Shown here: positions 54,345 to 63,300 of the stretch, one piece after another
Numbering within the stretch: position 1 is the stretch's first letter
How the letters are laid out: each line of letters starts with the position of its first letter
NCBI RefSeq assembly: GCF_002907375.1
Contig: NZ_MIYK01000010.1
Location: forward strand, 310,001 to 374,000
Direction: 5' to 3'
From: Fructilactobacillus lindneri DSM 20690 = JCM 11027
GTDB lineage: Bacteria; Bacillota; Bacilli; Lactobacillales; Lactobacillaceae
Length of the DNA: 64,000 bases
Notes under the pieces: generated by a model
The model's input: the letters and a program-made list of their open reading frames with translations, nothing else
Database searches by the model: none
Told to the model about the DNA's origin: nothing
Made by a program: the position numbers and the translations under genes

Positions 54345-55338
54345 ATTAGGAACGATTGGAACCAACTGGATTACACAACGAATGGTTGATGCAGCAGTTA
54401 CTACCAAACAATATAAATTAGCTGCTGTTTACTCACGTCATTTAGAAACTGGAAAACAGTTTGCAACCAAAAATCATCGTCAAAGAACATATACAGATTT
54501 AGATGATTTTTTTGCTTCCGATATTTTTGATACCGTCTATATTGCTTCACCAAATGTTTTTCATTATGGACAGATTATGCAAGCCTTACAGCATGAAAAA
54601 AATGTAATTGTTGAAAAACCAATGGTGTTAAGTACCTATCAATATCAGAGTGTAATGGATGAATTAGACCGTCATCCACAACTACATTTGTTTGAAGCGG
54701 CACGTAATATTCACATGCCTGCTTTTAAGGCTGTTTTACAAGCGATTGATAATTTGAATCATATTGATGGGGGTGATTTCACCTTTAGTCAGTATTCATC
54801 ACGATATGATAAAGTATTAGCTGGAATGAAACCAAACGTGTTTAATCCACAATTTGGCGGTGGTGCTTTGGCTGACTTGGGAGTTTATCCAGTGTATGCA
54901 GCTGTGGCATTATTTGGATTGCCAAAACGGCAACAATATTTTCCAACTTTTATTCAAACTGGAGTTGATGGTAAGGGAACTGCCGTTCTAAATTATGAAC
55001 AGTTTGATGTTATTTTAAACTTTAGTAAAATTTCATCATCTAATCATGATTCAGAAATATATAGTGGAAAAAAGACGATTACGATTGATAATGCTGGAGA
55101 ATTTACTTCAGCTTCAGTAGTTTCTAATGATTCAGATGAGAAATTAAGTCCATTTTATCAGGGTAATCCCATGGTTCCTGAATTAACTGATTTTGCAGAA
55201 GTACTTAATCATCCTTCTGATGAACCAAGTAGAAAAATGTATTTTCAGTGGATGCAGCAAATGCAACAAGTTAACTTATTGATGTCGCGCTTAGCTGCCT
55301 CAGCAGGAATTGAATATCCTAATAAAACGAAGGAGTAA
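54337..55338 (+). CDS. Gfo/Idh/MocA-family oxidoreductase
   Basis: A 333-aa NAD(P)-dependent dehydrogenase. The N-terminal Rossmann fold starts RLGTIGTNWITQRMVDAA; VYIASPNVFHYG and NVIVEKPM (conserved EKP catalytic region) follow. GGGALADLGVYPVYAA in the C-terminal domain is typical of the family. Substrate unknown, likely a sugar or polyol derivative. ATG 54337 is inside the GH25-like gene; helicase follows five bases after the stop. Confidence 0.85.
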   Translation: MIRLGTIGTNWITQRMVDAAVTTKQYKLAAVYSRHLETGKQFATKNHRQRTYTDLDDFFASDIFDTVYIASPNVFHYGQIMQALQHEKNVIVEKPMVLSTYQYQSVMDELDRHPQLHLFEAARNIHMPAFKAVLQAIDNLNHIDGGDFTFSQYSSRYDKVLAGMKPNVFNPQFGGGALADLGVYPVYAAVALFGLPKRQQYFPTFIQTGVDGKGTAVLNYEQFDVILNFSKISSSNHDSEIYSGKKTITIDNAGEFTSASVVSNDSDEKLSPFYQGNPMVPELTDFAEVLNHPSDEPSRKMYFQWMQQMQQVNLLMSRLAASAGIEYPNKTKE

Positions 55339-55343
55339 AGATT

Positions 55344-56597
55344 GTGTTAGAAGAATTTGAAAAAAGATTTGAAAAACTAGGATATGAAGAACAAACAGAG
55401 ATTCAAAAGGCCGTTTATGATCCAATGATTGATGGCGGCGAAGATATAGTCGGTTTATCACCAACTGGATCAGGAAAAACGGTTGCATTTTTAATGCCGA
55501 TTCTAGCAAACATTATGCCAGGTGAGGGAGTTCAAGCAATCATAGTTGAACCTTCTCAAGAGTTAGCCATGCAAGTGACAAATGTCATGCGTGATTGGGC
55601 TAAACCGTTTAATGTCAAGATTTTACCTTTGATTGGGGGAGCCAACGTTAAACACCAACATGAACAATTAAAAAAACGTCCAGAGATTGTAATTGGAACT
55701 CCTGGTCGAATTTTAAGTTTGCTTGCTGAACATAAATTAAAAGTTAATGGTGTAGATGAAGTAGTGATTGATGAAGCTGATGATTTACTACAAGATGATA
55801 CCTTAGATAAGGTAAAAGAAATTGTGGCTTCCGTACCTCGTGACTCTCAGGTAGCTTATTTTTCAGCAACTGATAGCGAAGTTTTACATCACCTAGATGA
55901 ATATATGGGCAAACCAGCTCGTATTATTGATGTCCGAAACACCGATAAAAGTCGAGGAGCCGTGAAACATGGTTTATTTGAAGTTTCTCGTGGAAAACGA
56001 AATGATGTTTTAAATCGATTAGCTAAATTAACCAACTTTAAAGCTTTAGTATTTTTTAATCAAAGTGAAAATTTAAATCGGGCGTACAATTATTTTAAAC
56101 ACCAAGGTCATGCGCCAGTTGAAAAGTTGAGTGGGGGAGAAAATAAACTCCAACGTGAACGAGCATTGAAAAACTTTAGAAAAGGGCAGACTAAGTTATT
56201 ATTAACAACAGATGTTGCTGCCCGGGGCTTAGATATTCCCAAATTACCTGCTGTTATTAATTATGATCTGCCGACGGATGCAACTACTTATATTCATCGT
56301 GTCGGACGAACAGGAAGAATGGGAGAACCAGGGTTAGTGATTAATTTTGGTGATGATCATGATTTACGTGATTTAAAGAAATTACTTCGAGATGAAGAAT
56401 ATGAACTTAAACCAATTTATTATTATGATGGAAAATTAGTTGATCATATTGATCAGGAACCAGTTAAAAAAATTAAAAAGTTTGAGTCTCAAAATAGTAA
56501 TGAACGTATTGAACAGGCTCAGCCTGTGATACCCAAAAAGCATAAAAAGAAGAATCGAAAACGGAATCAAAAAAATAAAGGGAAACATAAGAAGTAA
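55344..56597 (+). CDS. DEAD-box RNA helicase
   Basis: A 417-aa helicase for mRNA turnover or ribosome assembly. Q motif YEEQTEIQKAVYDPM, motif I SPTGSGKT, Ia VEPSQELAMQ, Ib GTPGRIL, II VIDEADDLL, III FSATDS, V ARGLDIP and VI HRVGRTGR are all readable. The C-terminus is a short Lys/Arg-rich tail (KKHKKKNRKRNQKNKGKHKK) for RNA binding. Similar in size to CshB of Bacillus. GTG start at 55344 after AAGGAG. Confidence 0.9.
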   Translation: MLEEFEKRFEKLGYEEQTEIQKAVYDPMIDGGEDIVGLSPTGSGKTVAFLMPILANIMPGEGVQAIIVEPSQELAMQVTNVMRDWAKPFNVKILPLIGGANVKHQHEQLKKRPEIVIGTPGRILSLLAEHKLKVNGVDEVVIDEADDLLQDDTLDKVKEIVASVPRDSQVAYFSATDSEVLHHLDEYMGKPARIIDVRNTDKSRGAVKHGLFEVSRGKRNDVLNRLAKLTNFKALVFFNQSENLNRAYNYFKHQGHAPVEKLSGGENKLQRERALKNFRKGQTKLLLTTDVAARGLDIPKLPAVINYDLPTDATTYIHRVGRTGRMGEPGLVINFGDDHDLRDLKKLLRDEEYELKPIYYYDGKLVDHIDQEPVKKIKKFESQNSNERIEQAQPVIPKKHKKKNRKRNQKNKGKHKK

Positions 56598-56661
56598 GTT
56601 ATATTCCAACAATTTCTTTACGAATGGAAGAATTCATGAGAAAATTAAACAGTTGGAATAT

Positions 56662-56734
56662 GGCCCCATAGCACAACTGGATAGGGCAGCCGCCTCCTAA
56701 GCGGTCGATCTCAGTTCGAGTCTGAGTGGGGTCA
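56662..56734 (+). tRNA. tRNA-Arg (anticodon CCT)
   Basis: Acceptor GGCCCCA/TGGGGTC (one G-T pair), discriminator A56734. The anticodon arm GCCGC-CTCCTAA-GCGGT reads CCT for AGG codons; T-arm CTCAG-TTCGAGT-CTGAG. The D-stem has one A-G mismatch. It stands alone, away from the cluster at the window start. Confidence 0.93.
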
Positions 56735-56740
56735 TCAATA

Positions 56741-56776
56741 AAGAAGTCAATCACCAAACCGATTGGCTTCTTTTTA
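56741..56776 (+). terminator. Terminator after tRNA-Arg(CCT)
   Basis: AAGAAGTCAATC (56741-56752) pairs with GATTGGCTTCTT (56761-56772), followed by TTT. Confidence 0.85.
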
Positions 56777-56834
56777 ATAAAATAAATTAATGTTTTGTTA
56801 TTAAAAATTTATATTCATGTATTGTAATAATTAA

Positions 56835-56848
56835 TGAAAACGCATACA
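56835..56848 (+). promoter_or_regulatory. cre site upstream of gntP
   Basis: TGAAAACGCATACA matches the TGWNANCGNTNWCA consensus at 13 of 14 positions, 46 nt before the gntP start. The promoter hexamers just upstream are not clear. With the cre at gntK it makes gluconate uptake and phosphorylation one CcpA-controlled unit split over two loci. Confidence 0.75.
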
Positions 56849-56894
56849 ATTAAGAATGTCGTTAAAACTTATATGTGGAAAAGAGGAATCACAA

Positions 56895-58253
56895 ATGATG
56901 CCGTTTGTTGTATTATTTTTAGGAATTGCTTTATTGCTATTTCTAATTATCAAATTGAAATTAAATACATTCGTTTCTTTGATTGTTGTTGCCATTTTAG
57001 TTGCATTGGGATTGGGAATGAATCCAGCTTCAATTGCTACTTCGATTAAAATGGGAATTGGAAGTACACTAGGAGAACTAGCCATCGTCTTTGGTTTTGG
57101 TGCTATGATTGGACGTTTGGTTTCAGATTCTGGTGGTTCTTATCGAATTGCTAAGACTTTAATTGATAAATTTGGTAAAAAGCGTTTGCAGTTAGCAATC
57201 GTGATTGCTTCATTTATTATTGGAATGTCATTGTTTTTCGAAGTTGGGTTAGTCTTATTAACTCCAATTGTGTTTGCAGTTGCATTAGAAGCAGATGTTC
57301 CTTTTCTTTACTTAGGAATTCCAATGGCTGCCGCTCTATCGGCAACCCAAGGATTCTTACCTCCTCAACCTGCACCTACAGCTGTTGCTACTGCACTTGG
57401 TGCTAATATTGGTGAAGTATTACTGTTTGGTATTATTGTAGCAATTCCTGCAGTAATTATTGCAGGTCCACTTTGGACAAAAGTAATTCAAAGATTTTTC
57501 CCAAGTGCTTTTGTGGTAAAGAAAAGTTTACCAGCATTTGGAGAAGTTAAACAATATGATTTAAAAGATACTCCAGGCTTTGGGTTGTCAGCTCTAACTT
57601 CATTATTACCAGCTATTTTTATGGCTGTTAATACCATTTACCAAATGATAGCTCACGGTGGAAAAGCTGTTGCTAAACCTACTGGATTTGATGCTGTGAT
57701 TTCAATGTTAGGGAACCCAATGATTGCCATGGTAATTGCACTTCTATTTGCAATTTGGTCCATGGGATTCCATCGGGGTAAAGATATGAAACAAATCTCA
57801 ACTAGTATTGCTGACGCGATTAAATCAATTGCTATGTTATTGATGGTAATTGCTGGTGGTGGTGCTTTCAAACAAGTTTTGATTGATGGTGGAGTTGGAA
57901 ATGCTGTTAAGGGCATGATGATGCATTCGTCATTATCACCAATTATTTTAGGCTGGTTAGTTGCAGTGATTCTTCGTGTTTCACTTGGATCAGCAACAGT
58001 TGCTGGAATGACAGCTGCTGGATTGGTAATGCCATTAATGGCTTCCTTAAATGTCAATCCAGTTATGATGGCACTTGCAATTGGTGCTGGATCATTAGCT
58101 GCTTCGCATGTTAATGATGCAGGATTTTGGATGTTTAAAGAATACTTTGATTTAGATGTTAAACAAACTCTTGGTATTTGGACTACTCTTGAGACTGTGA
58201 TTTCAGTTGTGGGGTTGATAATGGTTCTAATTCTGAATATGTTTGTCGGTTAA
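56895..58253 (+). CDS. gntP: GntP-family gluconate permease
   Basis: A 452-aa membrane transporter with about 12-14 helices, probably a gluconate:proton symporter. The N-terminal MMPFVVLFLGIALLLFLII, FFEVGLVLLTPIV, and GFLPPQPAPTAVATALGA loop, plus the C-terminal GSATVAGMTAAGLVMPL and ASHVNDAGFWMFKEYF are typical of GntP. ATG 56895 is seven bases after AGAGGA; ATG 56898 is equally possible. Upstream in-frame ATG 56856 lacks a site. Confidence 0.93.
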   Translation: MMPFVVLFLGIALLLFLIIKLKLNTFVSLIVVAILVALGLGMNPASIATSIKMGIGSTLGELAIVFGFGAMIGRLVSDSGGSYRIAKTLIDKFGKKRLQLAIVIASFIIGMSLFFEVGLVLLTPIVFAVALEADVPFLYLGIPMAAALSATQGFLPPQPAPTAVATALGANIGEVLLFGIIVAIPAVIIAGPLWTKVIQRFFPSAFVVKKSLPAFGEVKQYDLKDTPGFGLSALTSLLPAIFMAVNTIYQMIAHGGKAVAKPTGFDAVISMLGNPMIAMVIALLFAIWSMGFHRGKDMKQISTSIADAIKSIAMLLMVIAGGGAFKQVLIDGGVGNAVKGMMMHSSLSPIILGWLVAVILRVSLGSATVAGMTAAGLVMPLMASLNVNPVMMALAIGAGSLAASHVNDAGFWMFKEYFDLDVKQTLGIWTTLETVISVVGLIMVLILNMFVG

Positions 58254-58258
58254 TAAAT

Positions 58259-58292
58259 AAAAGACTCTGAAAAAAATCAGAGTCTTTTATTT
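58259..58292. terminator. Bidirectional terminator between gntP and the GtrA gene
   Basis: AAAAGACTCTGA (58259-58270) pairs with TCAGAGTCTTTT (58277-58288) around AAAAAA. Convergent genes on both sides. Confidence 0.9.
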
Positions 58293-58297
58293 TGTCT

Positions 58298-58729
58298 TTA
58301 TTTAGCTTTATCTTTAAATGAAATTAAAATTGCCCAGAAATAATTTAAAATAATTACGACAATATTTTGTAAAATATTGATAACATTTTGTTCTAAATTA
58401 GAGTTGAATTTTAACAAACTAATCCCCAAAAACATGATTCCAGCACCGATAATACAAGTAACAAATCTGCCGGCAAAGAATGTAGCCATTTGATACCAAA
58501 ATTTTTTGTTAGTATGATGTTCAGCATGGAAAACAAAATATTTATTAGTGAAAAATGCAAATAAAACTGTAAAGAACCAATCAATTAAGTAATTTAATAA
58601 ATAGCCAAGCGGGGTGAATTTTTGTAATAAGAAAAAGACAATGATGTTAAAAGCAGTAGCAGCAACTCCCCAAAATAAATAGGGAATGACATCTTTATGC
58701 TTTTGATATAGTTTCAGGATTGCTTGCAT
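58298..58729 (-). CDS. GtrA-family membrane protein
   Basis: A 143-aa protein with four membrane helices. IPYLFWGVAATAFNIIVFFL and NKYFVFHAEHHTNKKFWYQM are typical of GtrA, proposed to flip polyprenyl-phosphate-linked sugars. It starts in the stop codon of the GT2 gene (TAATG) and forms a two-gene operon with it. Confidence 0.88.
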   Translation of the reverse strand: MQAILKLYQKHKDVIPYLFWGVAATAFNIIVFFLLQKFTPLGYLLNYLIDWFFTVLFAFFTNKYFVFHAEHHTNKKFWYQMATFFAGRFVTCIIGAGIMFLGISLLKFNSNLEQNVINILQNIVVIILNYFWAILISFKDKAK

Positions 58730-59667
58730 TATTCCTGCTCCTCAATAATATATTGTGGTCGATGTTTAGTTTCTAAGTAAATCTTACCAATGTACTTACC
58801 AACAATTCCTAAGCAGAATAATTGAATTCCGCCAATTAGCAGAATGATTGAAACTAAAGATGGCCAACCTGCTACCGATCCACCGAAGAAAATGGCTCTG
58901 ACAATGACAACTAAAATTCCAATTATTGCTAGAAAACATGAACATCCACCAATGAAGGTTGCAATTCTTAAAGGAGCATCTGAAAAATCGATAATTCCTT
59001 CGATTGAATATTCAAATAACTGAAAAATTGACCAATGTGAGTTTCCAGCAGCACGAGGTTGTCCTGGATATTTAATGTATTTAGTTTTAAAACCAACCCA
59101 GCTAAAAATCCCTTTTGAAAAACGATTATATTCGGTTAATTCGTTAACAGCATCAACGTAACGACGTGACATTAAACGATAGTCTCGTACATTGGGTTGA
59201 ATTTTTACGTCAGATAATGCATCAATAATTTTATAAAAGGATGATGATAAGAAAGCTCGAATCGGATTTTGTTTTCGACTGGTTTGAATGCAGCCAACAC
59301 AGTAATAATCTTCTGTATTAATAATTTTGAGCATTTTTGGTAATAATTCCGGTGGATCTTGCAAATCGACATCCATAAGTGCAACATAATCTCCATGAGC
59401 GTTACGTAATCCTGCTGTCATTGCTGATTCTTTACCAAAGTTTCTGGAAAAAGAAATAAAGTGGACAGTTTCTGGATGCTGATTATGGAGTTCTTTTAAT
59501 ATTTTTCCAGTATTGTCTGAAGAACCATCATTGATGAATAAATAGTCGGGAATAAATTTTTTACCATCTTTGTTCATTTCTTTAAAGACTTTTTCTACGG
59601 TATCATAAAATAAATTAATTGATTCCTGTTCGTTATAACATGGAACAATTAAACTGATTGTTTCCAA
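58729..59667 (-). CDS. GtrB/dolichol-phosphate-mannose-synthase-like glycosyltransferase (GT2)
   Basis: A 312-aa membrane glycosyltransferase. The GT-A domain has SLIVPCYNEQESINLFYDTV, FINDGSSDNTG and MDVDLQDPPELLPKML (DxD region); two membrane helices follow (about 230-295). Proteins of this type transfer a sugar from UDP-sugar to undecaprenyl phosphate, and the GtrA partner would move it outside, for decoration of teichoic acids or other wall polymers. No third, donor-using glycosyltransferase is adjacent. A leader hairpin precedes it. Confidence 0.9.
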   Translation of the reverse strand: METISLIVPCYNEQESINLFYDTVEKVFKEMNKDGKKFIPDYLFINDGSSDNTGKILKELHNQHPETVHFISFSRNFGKESAMTAGLRNAHGDYVALMDVDLQDPPELLPKMLKIINTEDYYCVGCIQTSRKQNPIRAFLSSSFYKIIDALSDVKIQPNVRDYRLMSRRYVDAVNELTEYNRFSKGIFSWVGFKTKYIKYPGQPRAAGNSHWSIFQLFEYSIEGIIDFSDAPLRIATFIGGCSCFLAIIGILVVIVRAIFFGGSVAGWPSLVSIILLIGGIQLFCLGIVGKYIGKIYLETKHRPQYIIEEQE

Positions 59668-59686
59668 ATCATTTCCTCCTCATAAA

Positions 59687-59710
59687 AGCAAACAAAGTAA
59701 TTTGTTTGCT
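59687..59710 (-). promoter_or_regulatory. Leader hairpin before the GT2-GtrA operon
   Basis: AGCAAACAAA (59687-59696) pairs perfectly with TTTGTTTGCT (59701-59710). Read on the minus strand it is followed by TTTTATG and then the ribosome site AGGAGGAAAT. It could be a weak attenuator or affect translation. Confidence 0.45.
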
Positions 59711-59772
59711 AAAGCTAATCTTAATTTTATCATTAATTAAACTTAAATTGTAACGGATTTAGATTAAGATTC

Positions 59773-59781
59773 TGATATAAT
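59773..59781 (+). promoter_or_regulatory. Extended -10 promoter before the YihY-type gene
   Basis: TGATATAAT (59773-59781) fits TGnTATAAT and lies about 50 nt before the start codon. No good -35 at the right distance. Confidence 0.5.
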
Positions 59782-59829
59782 TCAAATTAGCGTGTAATTT
59801 AATAATTAAATTTTTCAGGAGATTAAGTT

Positions 59830-60735
59830 GTGAAAAAGATTAAATTAATTTTAAAGAACAAGATCAGTCCTATTTTTAAAATATTCTTGCACCATTTTAA
59901 AATGGGTAATGTTTCTGATTCTGCTATTGTGTTTGCTTACTATGCTTTATTATCTTTGTTTCCAGTATTGATTATTATTGGCGGGGTTATTAAGATTTTA
60001 AATGCAAATCCTGATACTGTGTTTGGTTACGTTAGACCATTAATGCCAAATTCAATTTATTTATCATTAAAACCGATTTTTGAATCAGCATTTGCTGGTG
60101 GTCATGGTGGGAGTAATTTATCAGTGGGTCTTATTTTGGTGATTTGGTCCGCCAGTAGTGCAATGGCAGCGTTTCAAAGAGCTGTCAATCGGACCTATGG
60201 TGTTGATAACCAAAGTGCTTTGATGAATCGGATTATTTCATTTTTATGGATGTTGTTATTAGTATCGTTTCTTTTCATCTTAATGTTGTTATTAGGTTTT
60301 GGACAAGCATTGTTAAGTTTTATTCAACATACTTTTAATGTTTCTAGTGTAATCATTACAACACTAGAAAATGCTAGATTACCATTAATTTTGAGTTTAT
60401 CATTTTTAGTTTTATTGATGTTATATTATTTTGTTCCAAGCTTAAAAACTAGATTTAAATATACTTTATTTGGTTCCATTTTTTCATTAGTTGGGTTAGC
60501 AATTTTGGCTCAGGTTTTTTCTTTAATTATTGCTAATTTTTTCAGAAATATTTCAGCTTATAAAACATTGGGAACCTTTATTGTTGTAATGCTGTGGTTA
60601 TATTTTATGGGAATGGTACTTTTATTTGGTGCTGTTATTAATGCTAGTGTGCATGACTACTGTTTAGACGGGATTGATGAATCACATAGTAAATTAAAAT
60701 CCCTAGAAAAAAAAGCCCTTAAAAAAAGGCTTTAA
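59830..60735 (+). CDS. YihY/BrkB-family membrane protein
   Basis: A 301-aa inner membrane protein with six predicted helices. The family hallmark segments AIVFAYYALLSLFPVLIII, SSAMAAFQRAVNRTYGV and YKTLGTFIVVMLWLYFMGMV are present. The function of the family is not established; it is not RNase BN despite old annotations. GTG start at 59830 after CAGGAG. It converges with the flavodoxin gene. Confidence 0.88.
   Translation: MKKIKLILKNKISPIFKIFLHHFKMGNVSDSAIVFAYYALLSLFPVLIIIGGVIKILNANPDTVFGYVRPLMPNSIYLSLKPIFESAFAGGHGGSNLSVGLILVIWSASSAMAAFQRAVNRTYGVDNQSALMNRIISFLWMLLLVSFLFILMLLLGFGQALLSFIQHTFNVSSVIITTLENARLPLILSLSFLVLLMLYYFVPSLKTRFKYTLFGSIFSLVGLAILAQVFSLIIANFFRNISAYKTLGTFIVVMLWLYFMGMVLLFGAVINASVHDYCLDGIDESHSKLKSLEKKALKKRL
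60710..60735 (-). terminator. Flavodoxin terminator, inside the 3' end of the YihY-type gene
   Basis: On the minus strand AAAGCC (60728-60733) pairs with GGCTTT (60712-60717), followed by a T-run. Because the genes converge with only 6 nt between stops, the terminator overlaps coding sequence and contributes the Lys-rich C-terminus of the neighbour. Confidence 0.6.
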
Positions 60736-60741
60736 TAATAA

Positions 60742-61191
60742 CTATTTTGTAGCGCTTTGAACAAGTTGCTTGGAAAAAGTATCCAGTATTTTGATATCAT
60801 TTTCATCTGGGTCTAGATTGATTTTAACATTGGGAGCTCCGGCAACTGCTCCAGCTTCTTGGAGAGCTTTTGCAAATGCATCAACTGCTACGTTGTAAAA
60901 TTCCTCGTAAAAAACATCACCAGATCCTGCAACACCAAATATTTTTCCAGTTAAATCAAGATTAGCTAAATCATCATAGAAATCCATTCCTTCTTCAGGA
61001 AGATTTCCTTCATCGTACGTATATGGACATATAACAATGATATCTGTGTCTAATAATTCCTCAGCATCTGTTTGAGAAATTTCAGTTTCAGTTACATTGA
61101 TTCCTAAATCTTCCAATCCCTCGGTTACAATATCTGCTACATCTTCGTTATTTCCGGTAATAGTTGCATAAACTACATGTGCTTTTGTCAT
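60742..61191 (-). CDS. Flavodoxin
   Basis: A 149-aa acidic FMN-binding electron carrier. The FMN phosphate loop ATITGNNEDVADIV (about 9-22) and VAGSGDVFYEEF in the second FMN loop are clear. The start ATG 61191 is seven bases after GGAAG; GTG 61194 is adjacent and less likely. Redox partners are not evident nearby. Confidence 0.92.
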   Translation of the reverse strand: MTKAHVVYATITGNNEDVADIVTEGLEDLGINVTETEISQTDAEELLDTDIIVICPYTYDEGNLPEEGMDFYDDLANLDLTGKIFGVAGSGDVFYEEFYNVAVDAFAKALQEAGAVAGAPNVKINLDPDENDIKILDTFSKQLVQSATK

Positions 61192-61270
61192 CACGAAACT
61201 TCCTTTACTATTTATCTGGTTAGTATAGCAGAAGAGAATTCAATTGTGAATTTAGAAAGGATAATTAGTT

Positions 61271-62083
61271 ATGAAAAATAATTCGCAAAAATTAAAAATT
61301 AGTCGAATTGAAGCACAAAAACGTCCTGGTCGTTATAATGTTTACATTAATAATGAATATGCATTTCCAATCAGCGAAGAAGTTTTAATAAAATATATGA
61401 TATTTAAGGGAAGTGAATTTACATCCGCCGAAATTGAACAGATTAAAGCAGCGGATAATCTTTCAAAACTCTATGGAAAAGCGGTTGATTTTATATCTTA
61501 TCGTCAACGAACCCAGTTTGAAGTGGAAAAGAAACTGAAAGATTTGACCGATGATGAAATTATGATTGCTAATGTAATTGAACGACTAATTAAAATTGAT
61601 CTAATTAATGATAAAAACTATGCTAAAAATTATATTAGACAGGTAGCAGATGGAAAAAATAAAGGACCTGGAGCAGCGACCCGTTATTTGCAACAAAAAG
61701 GAGTTGCTGAGGCGGTCATTAATGATGCGTTAAAACAATATTATTCAAAAACAAAAGTAGTTCAAAACGCCCAGCAGATTGCCCAAAAGTTATTTGACCA
61801 TTATAATCGTTACCCATATAATAAAAGAATTGAAAAAGTTAAATTAACAATGATGAGGAAAGGATTTAGTTTTGATGATATTGATCAAGTGTTAGATTTA
61901 ATTGATAAAACAATTGATGAAAATCAACAAAATTTAATTTTAAAAAAGACCTGTGCTAAAGTATGGAAAAAATATCATGCAATTGATTCCTATCAGCGAC
62001 GACAAAAAGTTAAACAAGCTTTGTACCGGAAGGGCTTTGATTTAGATGATATTGATCAATTTTTAGATGATTTGGAAGGTTAA
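61271..62083 (+). CDS. recX: Regulatory protein RecX
   Basis: A 270-aa inhibitor/modulator of RecA filaments. The protein is built of helical repeats: YRQRTQFEVEKKLKD, LINDKNYAKNYIRQV with GPGAATRYLQQKGV, and later MMRKGFSFDDIDQVL and LYRKGFDLDDIDQFL. Length is normal for Firmicutes. GAAAGGA site before ATG 61271. Next gene begins three bases after its stop. Confidence 0.93.
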   Translation: MKNNSQKLKISRIEAQKRPGRYNVYINNEYAFPISEEVLIKYMIFKGSEFTSAEIEQIKAADNLSKLYGKAVDFISYRQRTQFEVEKKLKDLTDDEIMIANVIERLIKIDLINDKNYAKNYIRQVADGKNKGPGAATRYLQQKGVAEAVINDALKQYYSKTKVVQNAQQIAQKLFDHYNRYPYNKRIEKVKLTMMRKGFSFDDIDQVLDLIDKTIDENQQNLILKKTCAKVWKKYHAIDSYQRRQKVKQALYRKGFDLDDIDQFLDDLEG

Positions 62084-62086
62084 TGA

Positions 62087-63223
62087 ATGAAAAATATTAA
62101 AGATTCAAGACTACTTTTTTGGACAGTTGAAGTATTATTAGTGATTGGAATTATTTTTTTAAGTACTAAAATTAATTTTGTTTTTTATCCCATCGGCGTT
62201 TTTATTTCAACTATTTTTGCACCATTATTAATCGCAGGTTTTCTTTATTACATGTTGAATCCGGTTTTAAACCTGTTAATGAAGATTAAAATCACGAAGA
62301 CTAAAACAATTAATCGCACCTGGGGAACAACGATTATTTTCTTAGCTGTTATCGGGATAATCGGATTTATCTTAGTTTCATTTATTCCCCGCTTAATTTC
62401 TCAGATTACTAATTTAGCAAGTACCATGCCGCAGTTCACAGCTCATCAAGAACGCTCTTTAGCTAAAATGACTAAATATGGTTTTTTAAAAAACGTTGAT
62501 TGGGATCCGATTGTGTCTAAAATTCAATCATCTTATTCGGCATATCTAAAATCGATGTTAAATCATTTATCTAATAGTGCTGGTGACATTATTTCAACTG
62601 CTGCAGGAGTTGTAGTTACGATCATTACAGCTCCAATTATTCTTTTTTATATGTTAAAAGATGGTGATCGTTTATTACCTAGTATTGAACGTTTGCTTAC
62701 AACTTTATCAGATAAGCATCGTCATCAATCTGAAGTATTGTTAAAAAAAATGAACAAAACGCTTTCTCATTATATTGGAGGTCAAGTGATTGAATGTTTA
62801 TTTGTTGGTACCTTTACTTCAATCGGATATTTAATGATCGGGCAAAAATATGCGTTGTTATTAGGTGTTTTTGCTGGGTTTTGTAACTTGATTCCTTATG
62901 TTGGTCCTTATATTGGAATTATTCCAGCGTTATTTGCAGCGATTGTGGTTAGTCCAATGCAGGTAGTATGGACAATTGTAGTAGTATTAATAGTTCAACA
63001 GGTAGATGGAAATTTTGTTTATCCAAATGTGATTGGTAAAAGTTTAAACATTCATCCATTAACAATTATTTTAATTTTATTGGCTGCCGGTAATATTGCA
63101 GGATTATTAGGAATGATTTTAGCAATTCCAATTTATGCGATTGTAAAAGTAGTTGTTGAGTATTTTTATAGTATTTGGCAGGTTCAACACGACCAAAAAT
63201 CTGATATTGATTCAGATAATTAA
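62087..63223 (+). CDS. AI-2E family transporter (YtvI/PerM type)
   Basis: A 378-aa membrane protein with about 7-8 helices. FAPLLIAGFLYYMLNPVLNL near the N-terminus, then GAPIILFYMLKDGDRLLPSI-type sequence (here TAPIILFYMLKDGD), GVFAGFCNLIPYVGPYIG and QQVDGNFVYPNVIGKSLNIH are family hallmarks. Members export autoinducer-2, ions or are uncharacterised; substrate unknown here. Confidence 0.88.
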   Translation: MKNIKDSRLLFWTVEVLLVIGIIFLSTKINFVFYPIGVFISTIFAPLLIAGFLYYMLNPVLNLLMKIKITKTKTINRTWGTTIIFLAVIGIIGFILVSFIPRLISQITNLASTMPQFTAHQERSLAKMTKYGFLKNVDWDPIVSKIQSSYSAYLKSMLNHLSNSAGDIISTAAGVVVTIITAPIILFYMLKDGDRLLPSIERLLTTLSDKHRHQSEVLLKKMNKTLSHYIGGQVIECLFVGTFTSIGYLMIGQKYALLLGVFAGFCNLIPYVGPYIGIIPALFAAIVVSPMQVVWTIVVVLIVQQVDGNFVYPNVIGKSLNIHPLTIILILLAAGNIAGLLGMILAIPIYAIVKVVVEYFYSIWQVQHDQKSDIDSDN

Positions 63224-63233
63224 ATATTAAATT

Positions 63234-63259
63234 AAAATCCGGGTTCTCCGGATTTTTTT
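63234..63259 (+). terminator. Terminator after the AI-2E-type gene
   Basis: AAAATCCGG pairs with CCGGATTTT (63234-63256) around GTTCT, followed by TTT. Confidence 0.88.
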
Positions 63260-63300
63260 ATCATTATTAGATGTTATATAATTTTGTTAGGAGGATTCTA

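Noticed and set aside
57653-58057. A 134-codon antisense frame opposite gntP
   Set aside because: Hydrophobic composition mirrors the membrane helices of gntP; no promoter or ribosome site.
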